Made by a program: the position numbers and the translations under genes. The notes beneath the pieces are model-generated. The model was given only the letters and a program-made list of their open reading frames with translations. It searched no databases and had not been told where the DNA came from. 64,000 bases of DNA, taken from NCBI GenBank assembly GCA_947504115.1, contig CANNGH010000002.1:248001-312000 (forward strand), read 5' to 3'. Source of the stretch: an uncultured Sedimentitalea sp. (GTDB taxonomy: Bacteria; Pseudomonadota; Alphaproteobacteria; Rhodobacterales; Rhodobacteraceae). Of this stretch, positions 31,860 through 41,788 are shown piece after piece (position 1 is the stretch's first letter; each line of letters opens with the position of its first letter).

Positions 31860-32230
31860 CCCGGCGGTCCCGAAGCGTAGTGCTTCACCAGTTGGAAGGC
31901 GGTTGTGGCGCCGTCGCCAGTGCCGATCGCCTGGTCTGTCGGCGATGGCGTTCCCGATGGCGGGCAGGACGACTTGTGGTCACCCCAGTCCTTGAACCGG
32001 AAGCCGTGCAGGCGCCCGTTTCGCGCCTCGAAGAAGGCAACCACCGCCGCCAGATCGTCCGCGCGGCGGATGCCGTAGGCTACATCATAGCGGCGGCGCG
32101 AATTCGCCCAACTGGCGTTGCGCTCTTCGTCGCCCGAGGCGAGTTCGACGATCTGCGTGCGCCGTTCCGGTCCGCCACGCGCGCCGCGGCTGATGTCGTC
32201 CGGAAACCGGACCTCGTGGAACGCCATCAC
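31860..32230 (-). pseudogene. Phage DUF2460-like tail protein, truncated by IS256 relic
   Basis: MMAFHEVRFPDDISRGARGGPERRTQIVELASGDEERNASWANSRRRYDVAYGIRRADDLAAVVAFFEARNGRLHGFRFKDWGDHK. Confidence 0.8.
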
Positions 32231-34035
32231 ATGCCCCTCCGCCCGAGCGATACGGCGCGGGCGATGTCGGCCGCGACCTGCGTGCGCGATTGGCGGAAGC
32301 TCTCGGCGTCACGCGCCATGATGGTGACGTTGACCCCGCCCGCGCCGTAGGCCTGCGCCTCGCGCCGCGACAGCACGCGCTCGCCCCGCTGCAGGATCGC
32401 GGGCACCTCGTCGTGGCGAAGTCCGACCATGCCGCCGTCATGCATGCGCGGCGCGGCGGCGAAGGCCATGGCCGGGACCATGCGCGAGGGCCCGGCCGAT
32501 CCGACCTTCCCGCCCGCGTGCAGGACGTTCGCGAAGATGCCGCCCGCCCCGGAGAACACGCCGGAGAGCGCGTTTGCGATCGGTCCGAGGATGAACCGCC
32601 GCGCCGCCAGCTGGGCGAGATCCGCCAAGAGCGAGGTGACGAGGTCGCGAAAGTTCAGCTTGCCGGTCTTCACGAACTGGCCCACCGCGTTCTCGGCAGA
32701 CTGGAAGGCGCCGACGAGGCTCTGGCCGATATCGCCGCCGATCTCGCGGGCCTTGCTGGCGTAGTCGGACAGCGCCGCCGTGACCGCCTGCCAGCCGGTG
32801 ACCGCCGTCTCGACGTTCGGCTCGGCCGCGGCAGCCGCAGCGCCTGCGGCAGCGCCGGCATCGGTCGCAGCCTGCCCGGCGCCGTCGAGCGCGGTCTCGA
32901 AGCGCTCTGCTGCTGCCGTGGCCTCGGCCAACGCATCGGCGCTATCCTCATCTGTGCCGCTGACCGCTTCACGCAGCGCCTGCCAACTCTCAAGCGGGGC
33001 GCGCGCCCCTTCCGCCAGATCGCGTGCCGCGCCCCGGTAGACATTCGCGGACTCGAGCGCCCGGTTCGCCGCGTCCGTGAGCCCGAGATCGGGTGCGGTG
33101 AGCGGATTGTCCTCGAAGGCGCGGTCGAACGCCGCCTGCGCAGCTGTCGTGGCAGCACTGGCCGCACCCTCGAAGCGGTTCTCGATCTCGCCGAGGTCGA
33201 GGTCTGGCACCAGCGAGATGCGCCGCTCCGACCCAAGCGTCTCGAGGCCGGCGTTGATGCCGCCGATGAAGCCGTTGATGCGCGAGACCACCCCGTTCAG
33301 CATGGCTTCGACACCGTCGACCAGGCTGTTGGCCGCTTGGAACGCCAGATCGCCGATGGCGGCGGGCAGCAGGCCCCAGATCGCCTTGATCGCCTCGTAG
33401 GCGCCCTCGAAGGTGTTCGCGGCGGTGTTGCCGAAACCCACCACGCTCTCGATGGCGCTCTGCATTCCGGAGGCGGCGTCGGCCGTCAGATCGAAGAACA
33501 TCGCCGCGGCGGCTGCACCCGCCGCAGCGGCGCCCATCCTGATCCGCTCCCAGACCTCGACCGCGACATCCTTCAAGAGTGACATCGCTTCGCCGAAGCC
33601 GCCCGCGCCGGAGACGAGACGGGTGAACTGATAGACGAACTCGCCCGCGCCGACGATCAGGGCACCGATGCCGGTGCGGATCAGGGCGCCGCGCAGGATG
33701 ACGAGCGCCGTGGCAAGGCCCCGCACGGAGAGCGCGGCGGCGGCCATGCCTGCCACCCAGCGGCCCGCGAGGAACGCCGCGAAGGTGGGGTCAACCGGGT
33801 TGCCGTCCGCATCGCCGATGCCGTCCCAGGCGAGCACGGCCCGCCGCGCCAGCGCCTTGGCAAAGGCGACGGCGCGCTCCTCGTCCGAGACCTCCTCGGG
33901 CACCGCCTCCACTGCGGGGTCGCTGCGCGTCGCGACCATAACGGCCGTCGTCAGCGGGCGGAGTTGCACCCGCACGCCGGGCGCGAGATCATGCCAGCGC
34001 GGCGCGTTGGTCAGGTCGAGCGTCAACATCCTCAA
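32227..34035 (-). CDS. Phage tail tape-measure protein, apparently fused to a tail-assembly-chaperone-like N-terminus
   Basis: N-term ~90 aa chaperone-like (LDLTNAPRWHDLAPGVRVQLRPLTTAVMVATRSDPAVEAVPEEV), rest tape-measure-like. Confidence 0.7.
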   Translation of the reverse strand: MRMLTLDLTNAPRWHDLAPGVRVQLRPLTTAVMVATRSDPAVEAVPEEVSDEERAVAFAKALARRAVLAWDGIGDADGNPVDPTFAAFLAGRWVAGMAAAALSVRGLATALVILRGALIRTGIGALIVGAGEFVYQFTRLVSGAGGFGEAMSLLKDVAVEVWERIRMGAAAAGAAAAAMFFDLTADAASGMQSAIESVVGFGNTAANTFEGAYEAIKAIWGLLPAAIGDLAFQAANSLVDGVEAMLNGVVSRINGFIGGINAGLETLGSERRISLVPDLDLGEIENRFEGAASAATTAAQAAFDRAFEDNPLTAPDLGLTDAANRALESANVYRGAARDLAEGARAPLESWQALREAVSGTDEDSADALAEATAAAERFETALDGAGQAATDAGAAAGAAAAAAEPNVETAVTGWQAVTAALSDYASKAREIGGDIGQSLVGAFQSAENAVGQFVKTGKLNFRDLVTSLLADLAQLAARRFILGPIANALSGVFSGAGGIFANVLHAGGKVGSAGPSRMVPAMAFAAAPRMHDGGMVGLRHDEVPAILQRGERVLSRREAQAYGAGGVNVTIMARDAESFRQSRTQVAADIARAVSLGRRGM

Positions 34036-34973
34036 TACACCTCGATGTCATTGATCAGGGTTGCCGTGCACATCCGCCCGACCACGCTGTCGCGGGCGGC
34101 CTGCCAGTCGAACGTCGCCTGCACGCCCTGCGGACCGGAGATCTCGATGCGCGGGCGCGGCAGGTAGACGGCGTGCACGGTGAAGGTGAAGCTCTCGCCC
34201 GAGGCCAGGACGTAGGCGAACTCCATCTCGCAGGCCTCGCCGTTGATGGCCTGCGCCACCAGCGTCTGGTCAGCGAAGCGGACCTCTATCCGGCCGGTCA
34301 GCGCGGCGATGGAGGGGTCCGCGCCGTCGATCCTGCCATCACTCCGGATCGTCTCAATCCGGTCGAGGTTGTTGGCATACGTGATCTCGGCCGAGACCAC
34401 ATTGCCGAGGGCGGTGCCGTTCCTGGTGATCGAGCCGTTGAAATGCCCGAACCGCTTCAGCTCCAGCGCGGCGGGCGTCCCGGCGCTGGTCGTCGTGCCC
34501 ACCGTCTCGCCCTGCGCCACCAGCCGCGCCGTCGCGGTCAGCAGCCCCGAGCGCTGCATCTGCCAGGTGATCTGGTCGAGCACGCACCCGGAATACATCG
34601 CGTAACGCGGCACCTCGGGCATGCCGGTCTCGATCGACATGCTGGGCAGTGTCCAGGACCCGGACTGGAACTCGTGGCTGTAGGGGGCCTCCGCGCCCGT
34701 GGTCGTGGGTGTCCCGAAGGCCGCCTTCAGCCAGAAGCCGAACGCCTCGGCGTCGAGCGGCACCAACACGTCGCCATCGGCCGTCACCGCGTCCTTGATC
34801 GGCGCTAGCGGATCGCGGCCGTAGCCGAGAAGCTCCGAGTTCAGCAGCGGCTGCTCCGCGCCGAGCGACGTGCTGGCGAAGGGCATGCGGGTGAAGCCGC
34901 CCGCGGGCGGCGTTCCATAGGTCGTTTCGAACGCAAGCGCCATCAGCGCCCGCGCCCCCTGGGCTCGTGCCAT
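34032..34973 (-). CDS. Phage tail tube protein
   Basis: ALMALAFETTYGTPPAGGFTRMPFASTSLGAEQPLLNSELLGYGRDP; typical prophage tail tube family. Confidence 0.8.
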   Translation of the reverse strand: MARAQGARALMALAFETTYGTPPAGGFTRMPFASTSLGAEQPLLNSELLGYGRDPLAPIKDAVTADGDVLVPLDAEAFGFWLKAAFGTPTTTGAEAPYSHEFQSGSWTLPSMSIETGMPEVPRYAMYSGCVLDQITWQMQRSGLLTATARLVAQGETVGTTTSAGTPAALELKRFGHFNGSITRNGTALGNVVSAEITYANNLDRIETIRSDGRIDGADPSIAALTGRIEVRFADQTLVAQAINGEACEMEFAYVLASGESFTFTVHAVYLPRPRIEISGPQGVQATFDWQAARDSVVGRMCTATLINDIEVY

Positions 34974-34998
34974 ATCTCAACTCCTGTTGTCGGTTGGG

Positions 34999-35418
34999 TC
35001 AGCCGAGTGGATCGGCCGTGGAATAGTGCAGAACCACCGGGATCACGGCAGCCTTCAGGCTGGCAGCGCGCTCGACCGGCAGATCGACCGGGCGCGGCGC
35101 TTCCGCCTCGACCCAGTCGCAGAACCCGCCCAGCGTCCGGTCGGTGGTGAGCGATGCGCCGATGCTGGCGCAGAGCGTATCGAAGTCGGCGTTACGGTCG
35201 GGTCCCTGCACGACAGCCTCGATTTCGGCCCTGTGCTGGTAGTGGTAGGCCAGCGGCGAGAGGGTCACCTCCGGCTCCCCCGGCTCGCCGTCGCGCAGGA
35301 TCAGGAGTCCCTCAGCCAGAACGCGCTCGGGCAGGACGTCGCCGCGCAGGGCGGTCGCTGGCAGCGCCGAGAGCCGCGTGTGCAGCGCGGTGAGGATGGT
35401 TTCGCGAGGAGTTGGCAA
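34999..35418 (-). CDS. Phage minor tail / tail-completion-like protein
   Basis: TPRETILTALHTRLSALPATALRGDVLPERVLAEGLLILRDGEPGEPEVTLSPLAYHYQHRAEIEAVVQG; next to tail tube gene. Confidence 0.6.
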   Translation of the reverse strand: MPTPRETILTALHTRLSALPATALRGDVLPERVLAEGLLILRDGEPGEPEVTLSPLAYHYQHRAEIEAVVQGPDRNADFDTLCASIGASLTTDRTLGGFCDWVEAEAPRPVDLPVERAASLKAAVIPVVLHYSTADPLG

Positions 35419-35867
35419 GGTTTGAACCAGTGCTGGCTATCTGAAGTTCACTCAATAACGCGAATGCGCTCAATCTCACCCGAAAGCGCCTCGCGAATCT
35501 GAAGTAAGTTCCCGGAGGGGGCGGGACCGGGATCCAACGTTCTCCGAGATCCAAGCCATTGATTTATTAACACCTTTCTGAATCCGGCAGCTTACCAACC
35601 AGCGAGCGATTGTATGGTAACGAAACGAGCACGGCCGATGCCCAGCTACGCGAACGGCTGATCAAGTCCGGCACCCGGCCAGCGCCGCCATCCCCCCCTA
35701 CTCCGTCTACGAGTTCGAGGAAGCGGCAACCGCTGGTCGCTGGCAGAGTTCGCCGGCTCTCTCTCGCCTCTAGGTGCCGCTCAAGTCGGACGACTTTCCC
35801 GCTTGATGGGGCTTGCTCAGGACTGCAGAGTCCAAGATAGCGAGCATACTAAGGAATCACATCTAAA

Positions 35868-36725
35868 ATGTACGAAGGGCTGGCAAAGGGATACGCAACA
35901 GCATTTGTCCGACAACAGACGGACCACGGTGCGATCCGCGCCTGGCTTGAAAGTCCGAGAAGGCCCCAAGCCTTCAAAAAGTTCGCGCTCTCTTCTCAAC
36001 TTGGCCATGAGGGGCGCATCATTGAAACAATGACGCCCTTAGTTTGCCCGCCTTTCCATAAAGTCTTTGTGCCCGCCCCATGGAGCAAATTGGTTAAATC
36101 GGTCGGCGCTCATTTGGTCACAGCAGCACCGGAAACCGAGGTATTCCGATCCGATCAGGTCGATGAACTCGATTTTGACGAGCGATCAGTATTTCTGAAC
36201 AACCTATTCTATATCGCGACCAAGGAAAGCGTGGACTCTACATTGCTCACCGTCGCAAACATGTCTCACCACACAATCACAAGATTGCTTCAACGCGGCC
36301 TCGCTGACGAGCAGAATCTAGACTATTTCGTCTGGCTCTCGATGGCAATTGCCCGGGATCTTGCGCAGATTTTTGGGTTGACGTCTCTCAAGCAGGATGA
36401 AGCCTACGATTTCCTTATTCCTTTTATGGGCGGCGCGTTTGTTGCTCGGACAATGAAGGTGTCTCCCGGGATCGAAAAGTCTTATCAAGGAGACCGCTGG
36501 GTCTTCTCGCTTCGAACATTTCTCGAAGAAGGCATGTTGAAAGCAGGCGACCATGAGCGCATAGCGGGCATGGATATTGAAAGTGATGGAACGATGCAAC
36601 TTCGCTGGCTAGGGCGCACTAGGGAGATGCAGCGAGGCATCATGCGGGAAGACGACGTCAATCACATCAAGGGATGGTTGCAGGCGAATGCGCGGCCATC
36701 GAGGCCGAGGGCCCACGATCGATGA
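35868..36725 (+). CDS. Hypothetical protein, first gene of exonuclease/helicase/TPR-OB cluster
   Basis: 285-aa ORF, no recognised domain; 18 nt upstream of next gene. Confidence 0.6.
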   Translation: MYEGLAKGYATAFVRQQTDHGAIRAWLESPRRPQAFKKFALSSQLGHEGRIIETMTPLVCPPFHKVFVPAPWSKLVKSVGAHLVTAAPETEVFRSDQVDELDFDERSVFLNNLFYIATKESVDSTLLTVANMSHHTITRLLQRGLADEQNLDYFVWLSMAIARDLAQIFGLTSLKQDEAYDFLIPFMGGAFVARTMKVSPGIEKSYQGDRWVFSLRTFLEEGMLKAGDHERIAGMDIESDGTMQLRWLGRTREMQRGIMREDDVNHIKGWLQANARPSRPRAHDR

Positions 36726-36743
36726 GGTTGAGGCATCTGCGTC

Positions 36744-37703
36744 GTGGTCGAAGATGACGGGCGGACTGCCGGGGCCAAGGCCGACATGAACGACTACGAC
36801 ATCTTCGCGACTTCTCCCGACGAAGTCCTTCAGGACAGCGCGACACTTCGAGCCGACGACTGGCGACTGCTTCTTCGTCTGTCTCTGCCGCGCGTCCTGA
36901 ATGAGCCGCGCGGCGGCTCCCGAAAGCGTGCGCTTGTCGTCGATGTTGAAACTACAGGGCTGTCGCCAGCGGTCGACGAGGTTATCCAACTGGCGATGCT
37001 GCCCTTCATCTACGAGCCTGAAACCGGCCGGATCCTCGAGATTGAGCACGACTGCGCCTTTGAGGGCCTCCGTGAACCCGCGACACCCATCTCCGACGAG
37101 GCAATGCTCGTTACCGGCATCACACAGGAAACGTTGGAGAGCCGTCGGATCGAGACCAAGGTTGTCGAGGAAATCGTCGCCGGTGTGGACCTTGTTGTGG
37201 CCCACAATGCTGCGTTCGATCGGCTGATGGTGGAGAAGCACTGGAACTGCTTCGCCGAAAAGCCGTGGTCCTGCTCGCTTGCGAGCGTAGACTGGCTTCG
37301 AGAGGGATACTCGGCCGGCAAGTTGGACTACCTCGGCATGCGTTTCGGGTGGTTCTACGACGCCCATCGTGCGCTCGCCGATTGCGAGGCCTGCCTAGCG
37401 CTTCTCGCACAAGAGCTACCGGTTTCTGGCCGCAGGGTCATGTCGGTCGTTCGGGAGGCTGCGTTTCGGGAGGAGCATCTCATCTGCGCTGTAGACGCCC
37501 CTTTCGATCTCCGCCTTAGGCTAAAGGAGCGGGGCTACCGATGGCGTCCGGCCGAGCTTCCCTCTGGCAAAGTTTGGTGGACGATCACCCTCGATCCCGA
37601 GACCGAGATCGCATGGCTCAGATCCGAGATCTACGGACGCGAAGCAACTGTCCCGACCCGGAAGGTGACCGCGATGAATCGGTTCTCCGAGCGGATTTGC
37701 TAG
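36744..37703 (+). CDS. DnaQ-like 3'-5' exonuclease (DEDDh)
   Basis: VVDVETTGLSPAVDEVIQLAMLPF (ExoI), VVAHNAAFDRLMVEKH (ExoII), DAHRALADCEACLALL (ExoIII). Confidence 0.88.
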   Translation: MVEDDGRTAGAKADMNDYDIFATSPDEVLQDSATLRADDWRLLLRLSLPRVLNEPRGGSRKRALVVDVETTGLSPAVDEVIQLAMLPFIYEPETGRILEIEHDCAFEGLREPATPISDEAMLVTGITQETLESRRIETKVVEEIVAGVDLVVAHNAAFDRLMVEKHWNCFAEKPWSCSLASVDWLREGYSAGKLDYLGMRFGWFYDAHRALADCEACLALLAQELPVSGRRVMSVVREAAFREEHLICAVDAPFDLRLRLKERGYRWRPAELPSGKVWWTITLDPETEIAWLRSEIYGREATVPTRKVTAMNRFSERIC

Positions 37704-38032
37704 ACAGCGACCGGAGGTAGCTGTTGGCAGGATGGATCGGTAGCGCTCCTCGCGGGCCTGAGCACCACCTTCGATCAAGAACCTTCAAGCTTTCATCCGA
37801 CAGTCGGAGCCCTGATTTCGCAGCGGACCCACCAAAAGGCAAGCGGCACGCCCCCCAATCCCCGTTGGCACCGCCTTGTTCCCGTGAGCGGTTTGACGAC
37901 CCCCTCGCCTCGTCGGCTTTGAACGAGAGCGCTCGGGAACTCCGAAAAAACTTCGTTGCATCTCAGACTTGGGCGCGTCAAGTTCGCGCATAGGGCGCAT
38001 CGAGCCAGTTTTTTCAGCACGACGAAGTACGG

Positions 38033-40123
38033 ATGCAAATCGAACTCACATCGGAACAGTCCAAAGCCGTTGAGGCAGTTCGTAGTTTCCTCATGGATGA
38101 CACGGCCGACGTTTTCGTCCTCGCGGGAAGCGCCGGGACCGGCAAGACGACGATGATCGCGAGGCTCGTCGAGGTTGTCGCGGAGATGAAGCTTTCCTGC
38201 GCGCTGGCGGCGCCTACCGGGCGCGCGGCCCGGATCCTGGGGGACAAGGTCGCGCAGGCCACGGGCTGGGAGGTCCAAGCCAAGACCATCCACAGCCTGA
38301 TTTACGCGCTCGACAGGCTTGAGGTGAACGAGGAGGCGGAGGCCGTGAACGATCCTGGCCTGCGATGGTTCTTTCCGCTCGCGGAGGACGAGCCGGCAAT
38401 GTCGGTCCTCATCGTTGACGAGGCGTCCATGGTCGGCGACCGGGAAGTCCGTGGTGACGTGATCCGTTTCGGGTCTGGCCGTCTTCTCAAGGACCTCGTT
38501 ACCTTCGCGCGGTCCCGGCGCAGAGAGGGCTCCGACGATCGGCTCGTCAAGCTTCTCTTCGTGGGCGACCCAGCTCAGTTGCCTCCGGTCGGAGAGGAAG
38601 AATCGCCGGCCCTATCGCCGCAGCGACTCGAAGCCGAGTTCGGGCTGACGGTGTCCACCTTCCAGCTCGGAACGGTGATGCGCCAGCGCGAGGGCAGCGC
38701 AATCCTTGAGCGGGCCACCGAGATTCGGAAGGCGATCGCCGCCGAAGTCTTCAACGCTTTCTCGTTGGAGCCGGATGGCGAGGAGATCATCCGGATCGAG
38801 TCCGAGGTCGCATTCGACGTCCTGGAGCGGAGCGTGCGATCGCGCGGCTCGAGCGTGGCTGTTGTCCGGTCCAACGCCGCCGCGCTGGAGTACAATCGCG
38901 GCATCCGCGAGCGGCTCTGGGGCGACGCGTCGCGCCCTGTGCAGGTCGGCGATATCCTGTTGGTGAACCGCAACGCCCACTTGGTCTCCCTGCGCAACGG
39001 CGATCTCGTCAAGGTGCTGGACGTGACGCCGACAGCCGAGCGCGCCTCCGTGCCGGTCAAGGGCGGAGGGAGCGTCGAACTCTCCTTCCGGGACGCAACC
39101 GTCGCCTACAGGGAGGCCGACGGGACCGTCGTCAGACTGCCGTGCAAAATACTCGAGAACCTTCTCGACTCTCCGGGGCGGGAATTGACGCCCCTCGAAC
39201 AGCGGGCGCTCCTCGTTCACTTCCGCCAGCGGAACCCGCAGCTGAAGCCCAAGTCCAGAGAGTTCGCCAAGAATCTCAGAGCGGACCCGTACTTCAACGC
39301 AGTCCAGGTAAAATTCGGCTATGCCATGACATGCCACAAGGCGCAGGGCGGCGAGTGGGACGAAGTGCTGGTGGACTTCGCCGACGTCGGGGGCGCCCGG
39401 AACCGCGCCTTCTTCCGCTGGGCGTATACCGCGCTTACCCGCGCCAAACGCCGTCTATACGTCGTCGAGCCGCCTGACTTCGACGTAATCTCAGCGGACA
39501 TGTGGGGCGAGATCGATGTCGCCGAGGAGGTCACATGCACTGGCGAGTCGGAGGCCGCCAAGCTAGATCCCGATTGGGATCGGTTCTCTTTCTCAACGGC
39601 AACGGCCACACTGCTGCCTCGGCATCGACAGCTTCGGGAACGCTGGTCAGCCCGAGGCATCGATGTCGCAAGACTGGCGCATCTCGAATACTGTGAGCGC
39701 TACACCTTGGTGCGGGACGGGGCAACAGCAGAACTCCAGTACTACTACAACGGCAAGAACCTTCTCCGCCGGTTTGGGCCCACTCCCGGCACGCGCTCGG
39801 ATGAGAGCCTTCTTGCGGAAGCACTGTCCGCGTTCGACGGGCTGGAAGGTCCTCATGACCGCGAAGAACCGGATGAGTTCGTGGCCGACTTCCTGAAACG
39901 CCTCGACGCGTCGCTCGATGGGGCTGAGATACGCCGTACATCGTTCAAGTTGATGCCTTATCGGCTACGCGTTTCCTTTGCCGACGGTTCTCGGCGCGGC
40001 GACATCGACTTCACCTACGATGGCTCCAAGACATGGACGGCAGCACAGGAGGTCGGGGGACCAGGCGCAAGCGGCGGACTGTACAGCGAGGTTCAGCGGC
40101 TGATGAAGCAGCTGAAAAACTAG
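38033..40123 (+). CDS. RecD-like SF1 helicase with long C-terminal extension
   Basis: LAGSAGTGKTTMIARL (Walker A), LIVDEASMVGD (Walker B), CHKAQGGEWDEV, AYTALTRAKRRLYVV (UvrD_C_2-like); ~200 aa extension beyond the helicase core. Confidence 0.88.
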   Translation: MQIELTSEQSKAVEAVRSFLMDDTADVFVLAGSAGTGKTTMIARLVEVVAEMKLSCALAAPTGRAARILGDKVAQATGWEVQAKTIHSLIYALDRLEVNEEAEAVNDPGLRWFFPLAEDEPAMSVLIVDEASMVGDREVRGDVIRFGSGRLLKDLVTFARSRRREGSDDRLVKLLFVGDPAQLPPVGEEESPALSPQRLEAEFGLTVSTFQLGTVMRQREGSAILERATEIRKAIAAEVFNAFSLEPDGEEIIRIESEVAFDVLERSVRSRGSSVAVVRSNAAALEYNRGIRERLWGDASRPVQVGDILLVNRNAHLVSLRNGDLVKVLDVTPTAERASVPVKGGGSVELSFRDATVAYREADGTVVRLPCKILENLLDSPGRELTPLEQRALLVHFRQRNPQLKPKSREFAKNLRADPYFNAVQVKFGYAMTCHKAQGGEWDEVLVDFADVGGARNRAFFRWAYTALTRAKRRLYVVEPPDFDVISADMWGEIDVAEEVTCTGESEAAKLDPDWDRFSFSTATATLLPRHRQLRERWSARGIDVARLAHLEYCERYTLVRDGATAELQYYYNGKNLLRRFGPTPGTRSDESLLAEALSAFDGLEGPHDREEPDEFVADFLKRLDASLDGAEIRRTSFKLMPYRLRVSFADGSRRGDIDFTYDGSKTWTAAQEVGGPGASGGLYSEVQRLMKQLKN

Positions 40124-40126
40124 GAT

Positions 40127-41575
40127 ATGGACTCAAAAGAGATTTTTGCGCTGCGCCGCGCAGGAAAATCCGCAGAGGCGCTGGAAGCAGCCCGCGCCAG
40201 CCTCTTGGGGCATGAAAACGACCTCTGGTTTTTACGGGCCTATGCTTGGGCAATCTACGATCAGGCCAAAAAGATCGTAGAGGACCACGAGCAGAAACGA
40301 CTTTCCGATTCCGCGATGGGCCACCGCATCTCGCCGTATATGCGCGAATTCTCGCAGATAGGCGCTCCCCTCCGTGGCGATACAGCCTTCTCGCAGATGC
40401 TACGCCTTGCCGGAAAGGTTTCCCGCCATTGGCCGGATTTTCTCGCTTTTGCGCAATGGGCCGGCATCGACGGTTTTGAGGCCGAGGACCTAGCGCCCTT
40501 CGTCACCGAGGACGGCAGGCGGGTCGACAGCCTGCAGCGCAGGTTCGTCCGTGCGGTTGCTCGAGAGGCTGCATCCGCGGCGGCTGAGGGGCGTCGGGAC
40601 TCCGATCCGGTCCGTTGGGCGCTAACGATCCTGGCACAAGCGCTTGCGGAAGATCCGACCGACCAGTGGCTCAATTACTACCAGAGCAAGATCGACCTGA
40701 GCGAGGATCGGTTTCAAGACGCAGTGCGTCGTCTCGTACCGATATTGCGAAGGCAGTCGAGAGCCGCCTGGCCTTGGGCCCTGCTCGGCGAGATACTCGA
40801 AAAGACGCAGCCCGCGAAGGCCGTGGTTTGCTACGTCCATGCCACGGAACTGGCGCGGGACGAGCAGGAGGTTGCGCGCGTCCGGATTCGGCTGGCCGAG
40901 CTTCTGGCAGCGCAGGAGAGGTTCGACGAAGCGGCCTTTCAGGCACACCTAGCAGCGCGTTATCGCGAAGAGCATGGTTTCAAGACGCCGGCGGAACTGT
41001 CGCGGCTGCTGCAGAGCGATTGGTACACGCGCGAGTTTCGAACGGATCGGCCGAAGCCTCCGCCGAAGGCCGCGAGCGCGGCGAGAAAACTCCTCGCGGA
41101 GCTTGATGCAAGGCCTGTTGTTTACTCCCTCGGCGTCGTCGAGCACATTAACGAGAAGAAGGCCCTCACTTATGTGGCAACTGGCGTGGAGAGTGGATCT
41201 CCGATGCCCCACGGGCGCTTTCCAGAAATCGCCGAGGTCGAGCCGGGCACTATCGTAGAGATCGGAAGCACCGACCCGGCTGAGAAGCCGACTGACTGGA
41301 GACGGGCCGAGGCCGAAGTAATCCCGGGGTTCTGCGAGGACGTAACGGGCCGGATCGAGCGGCACGAGGGAAACAGCTTCGCCTTCCTTCGCAATCCTCG
41401 CGGCGACGTCTTCGTCCCGCCCGACTTGGCGAAGAAAGTCGGTGACGGTGAGGCCGCAGAACGATCCGTACGAGCCGTACTGCGAAAGGCAAAGAACGGA
41501 AAGGTGGGCTGGAAGGCGCTCAAGTTTCTAAGCAGAGGCCAAGAAGCACCAAGTATCGATTGTGGGGGCCTTTGA
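40127..41575 (+). CDS. TPR-like protein with C-terminal OB-fold (S1/CSD-like) segments
   Basis: N-terminal helical repeats; C-terminal VYSLGVVEHINEKKALTYVATGVESGS... and GRIERHEGNSFAFLRNPRGDVFVPPDLAKKV; start 3 nt after helicase stop. Confidence 0.6.
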   Translation: MDSKEIFALRRAGKSAEALEAARASLLGHENDLWFLRAYAWAIYDQAKKIVEDHEQKRLSDSAMGHRISPYMREFSQIGAPLRGDTAFSQMLRLAGKVSRHWPDFLAFAQWAGIDGFEAEDLAPFVTEDGRRVDSLQRRFVRAVAREAASAAAEGRRDSDPVRWALTILAQALAEDPTDQWLNYYQSKIDLSEDRFQDAVRRLVPILRRQSRAAWPWALLGEILEKTQPAKAVVCYVHATELARDEQEVARVRIRLAELLAAQERFDEAAFQAHLAARYREEHGFKTPAELSRLLQSDWYTREFRTDRPKPPPKAASAARKLLAELDARPVVYSLGVVEHINEKKALTYVATGVESGSPMPHGRFPEIAEVEPGTIVEIGSTDPAEKPTDWRRAEAEVIPGFCEDVTGRIERHEGNSFAFLRNPRGDVFVPPDLAKKVGDGEAAERSVRAVLRKAKNGKVGWKALKFLSRGQEAPSIDCGGL

Positions 41576-41624
41576 GCGCGCTCAGTGGCACTCCGGTTCT
41601 GAGGGGATTTTTGAGAAACGCGCG

Positions 41625-41703
41625 AAAGTTGGTGATGCCCTGAGGGGCGGCATATCATGGCGGTGTTCAGACGCCGTCAATTCTCAATCGAGAAAGGGAT
41701 ATG
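41625..41703 (+). mobile_element. Orphan IS256-family terminal fragment
   Basis: aaagttggtgatg(g)cccctgaggggcggcatatcatgg...cgccgtcaattctc...gagaaagggatatg shared with 52294-52372. Confidence 0.8.
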
Positions 41704-41788
41704 ATGGTGTGGATGCCGCCACCTTGGTGGCATCGCCATGTATCGTCATGGTGACGTCACAGCATAGTGCTCGAAAGGACGCATCAAT

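Larger units (their letters stand above)
30756..31873 (-). mobile_element. IS256-family transposase relic, N-terminally truncated and interrupted by two 48-nt palindromic insertions
   Basis: RLGYANGTKPKRLDTPAGTVTVQVPKTADHDGQPFYPQSLERGRRSVRAVMLAVAEMYVKG / EAVMREFGIESLSSSQVSRAAKLLDDELAAWRNRPLGEVKYLILDTRYEKMRHGGIVRD...; abuts DUF2460-like ORF at its 5' edge. Confidence 0.85.

Noticed and set aside
32290-33582. 430-aa plus-strand ORF opposite the tape-measure gene
   Set aside because: Shadow ORF; Arg/Gly-rich.
37724-37993. 89-aa ORF between exonuclease and helicase genes
   Set aside because: No motif and unusual composition; the ~330-nt spacer more likely holds a promoter, though a small gene cannot be excluded.
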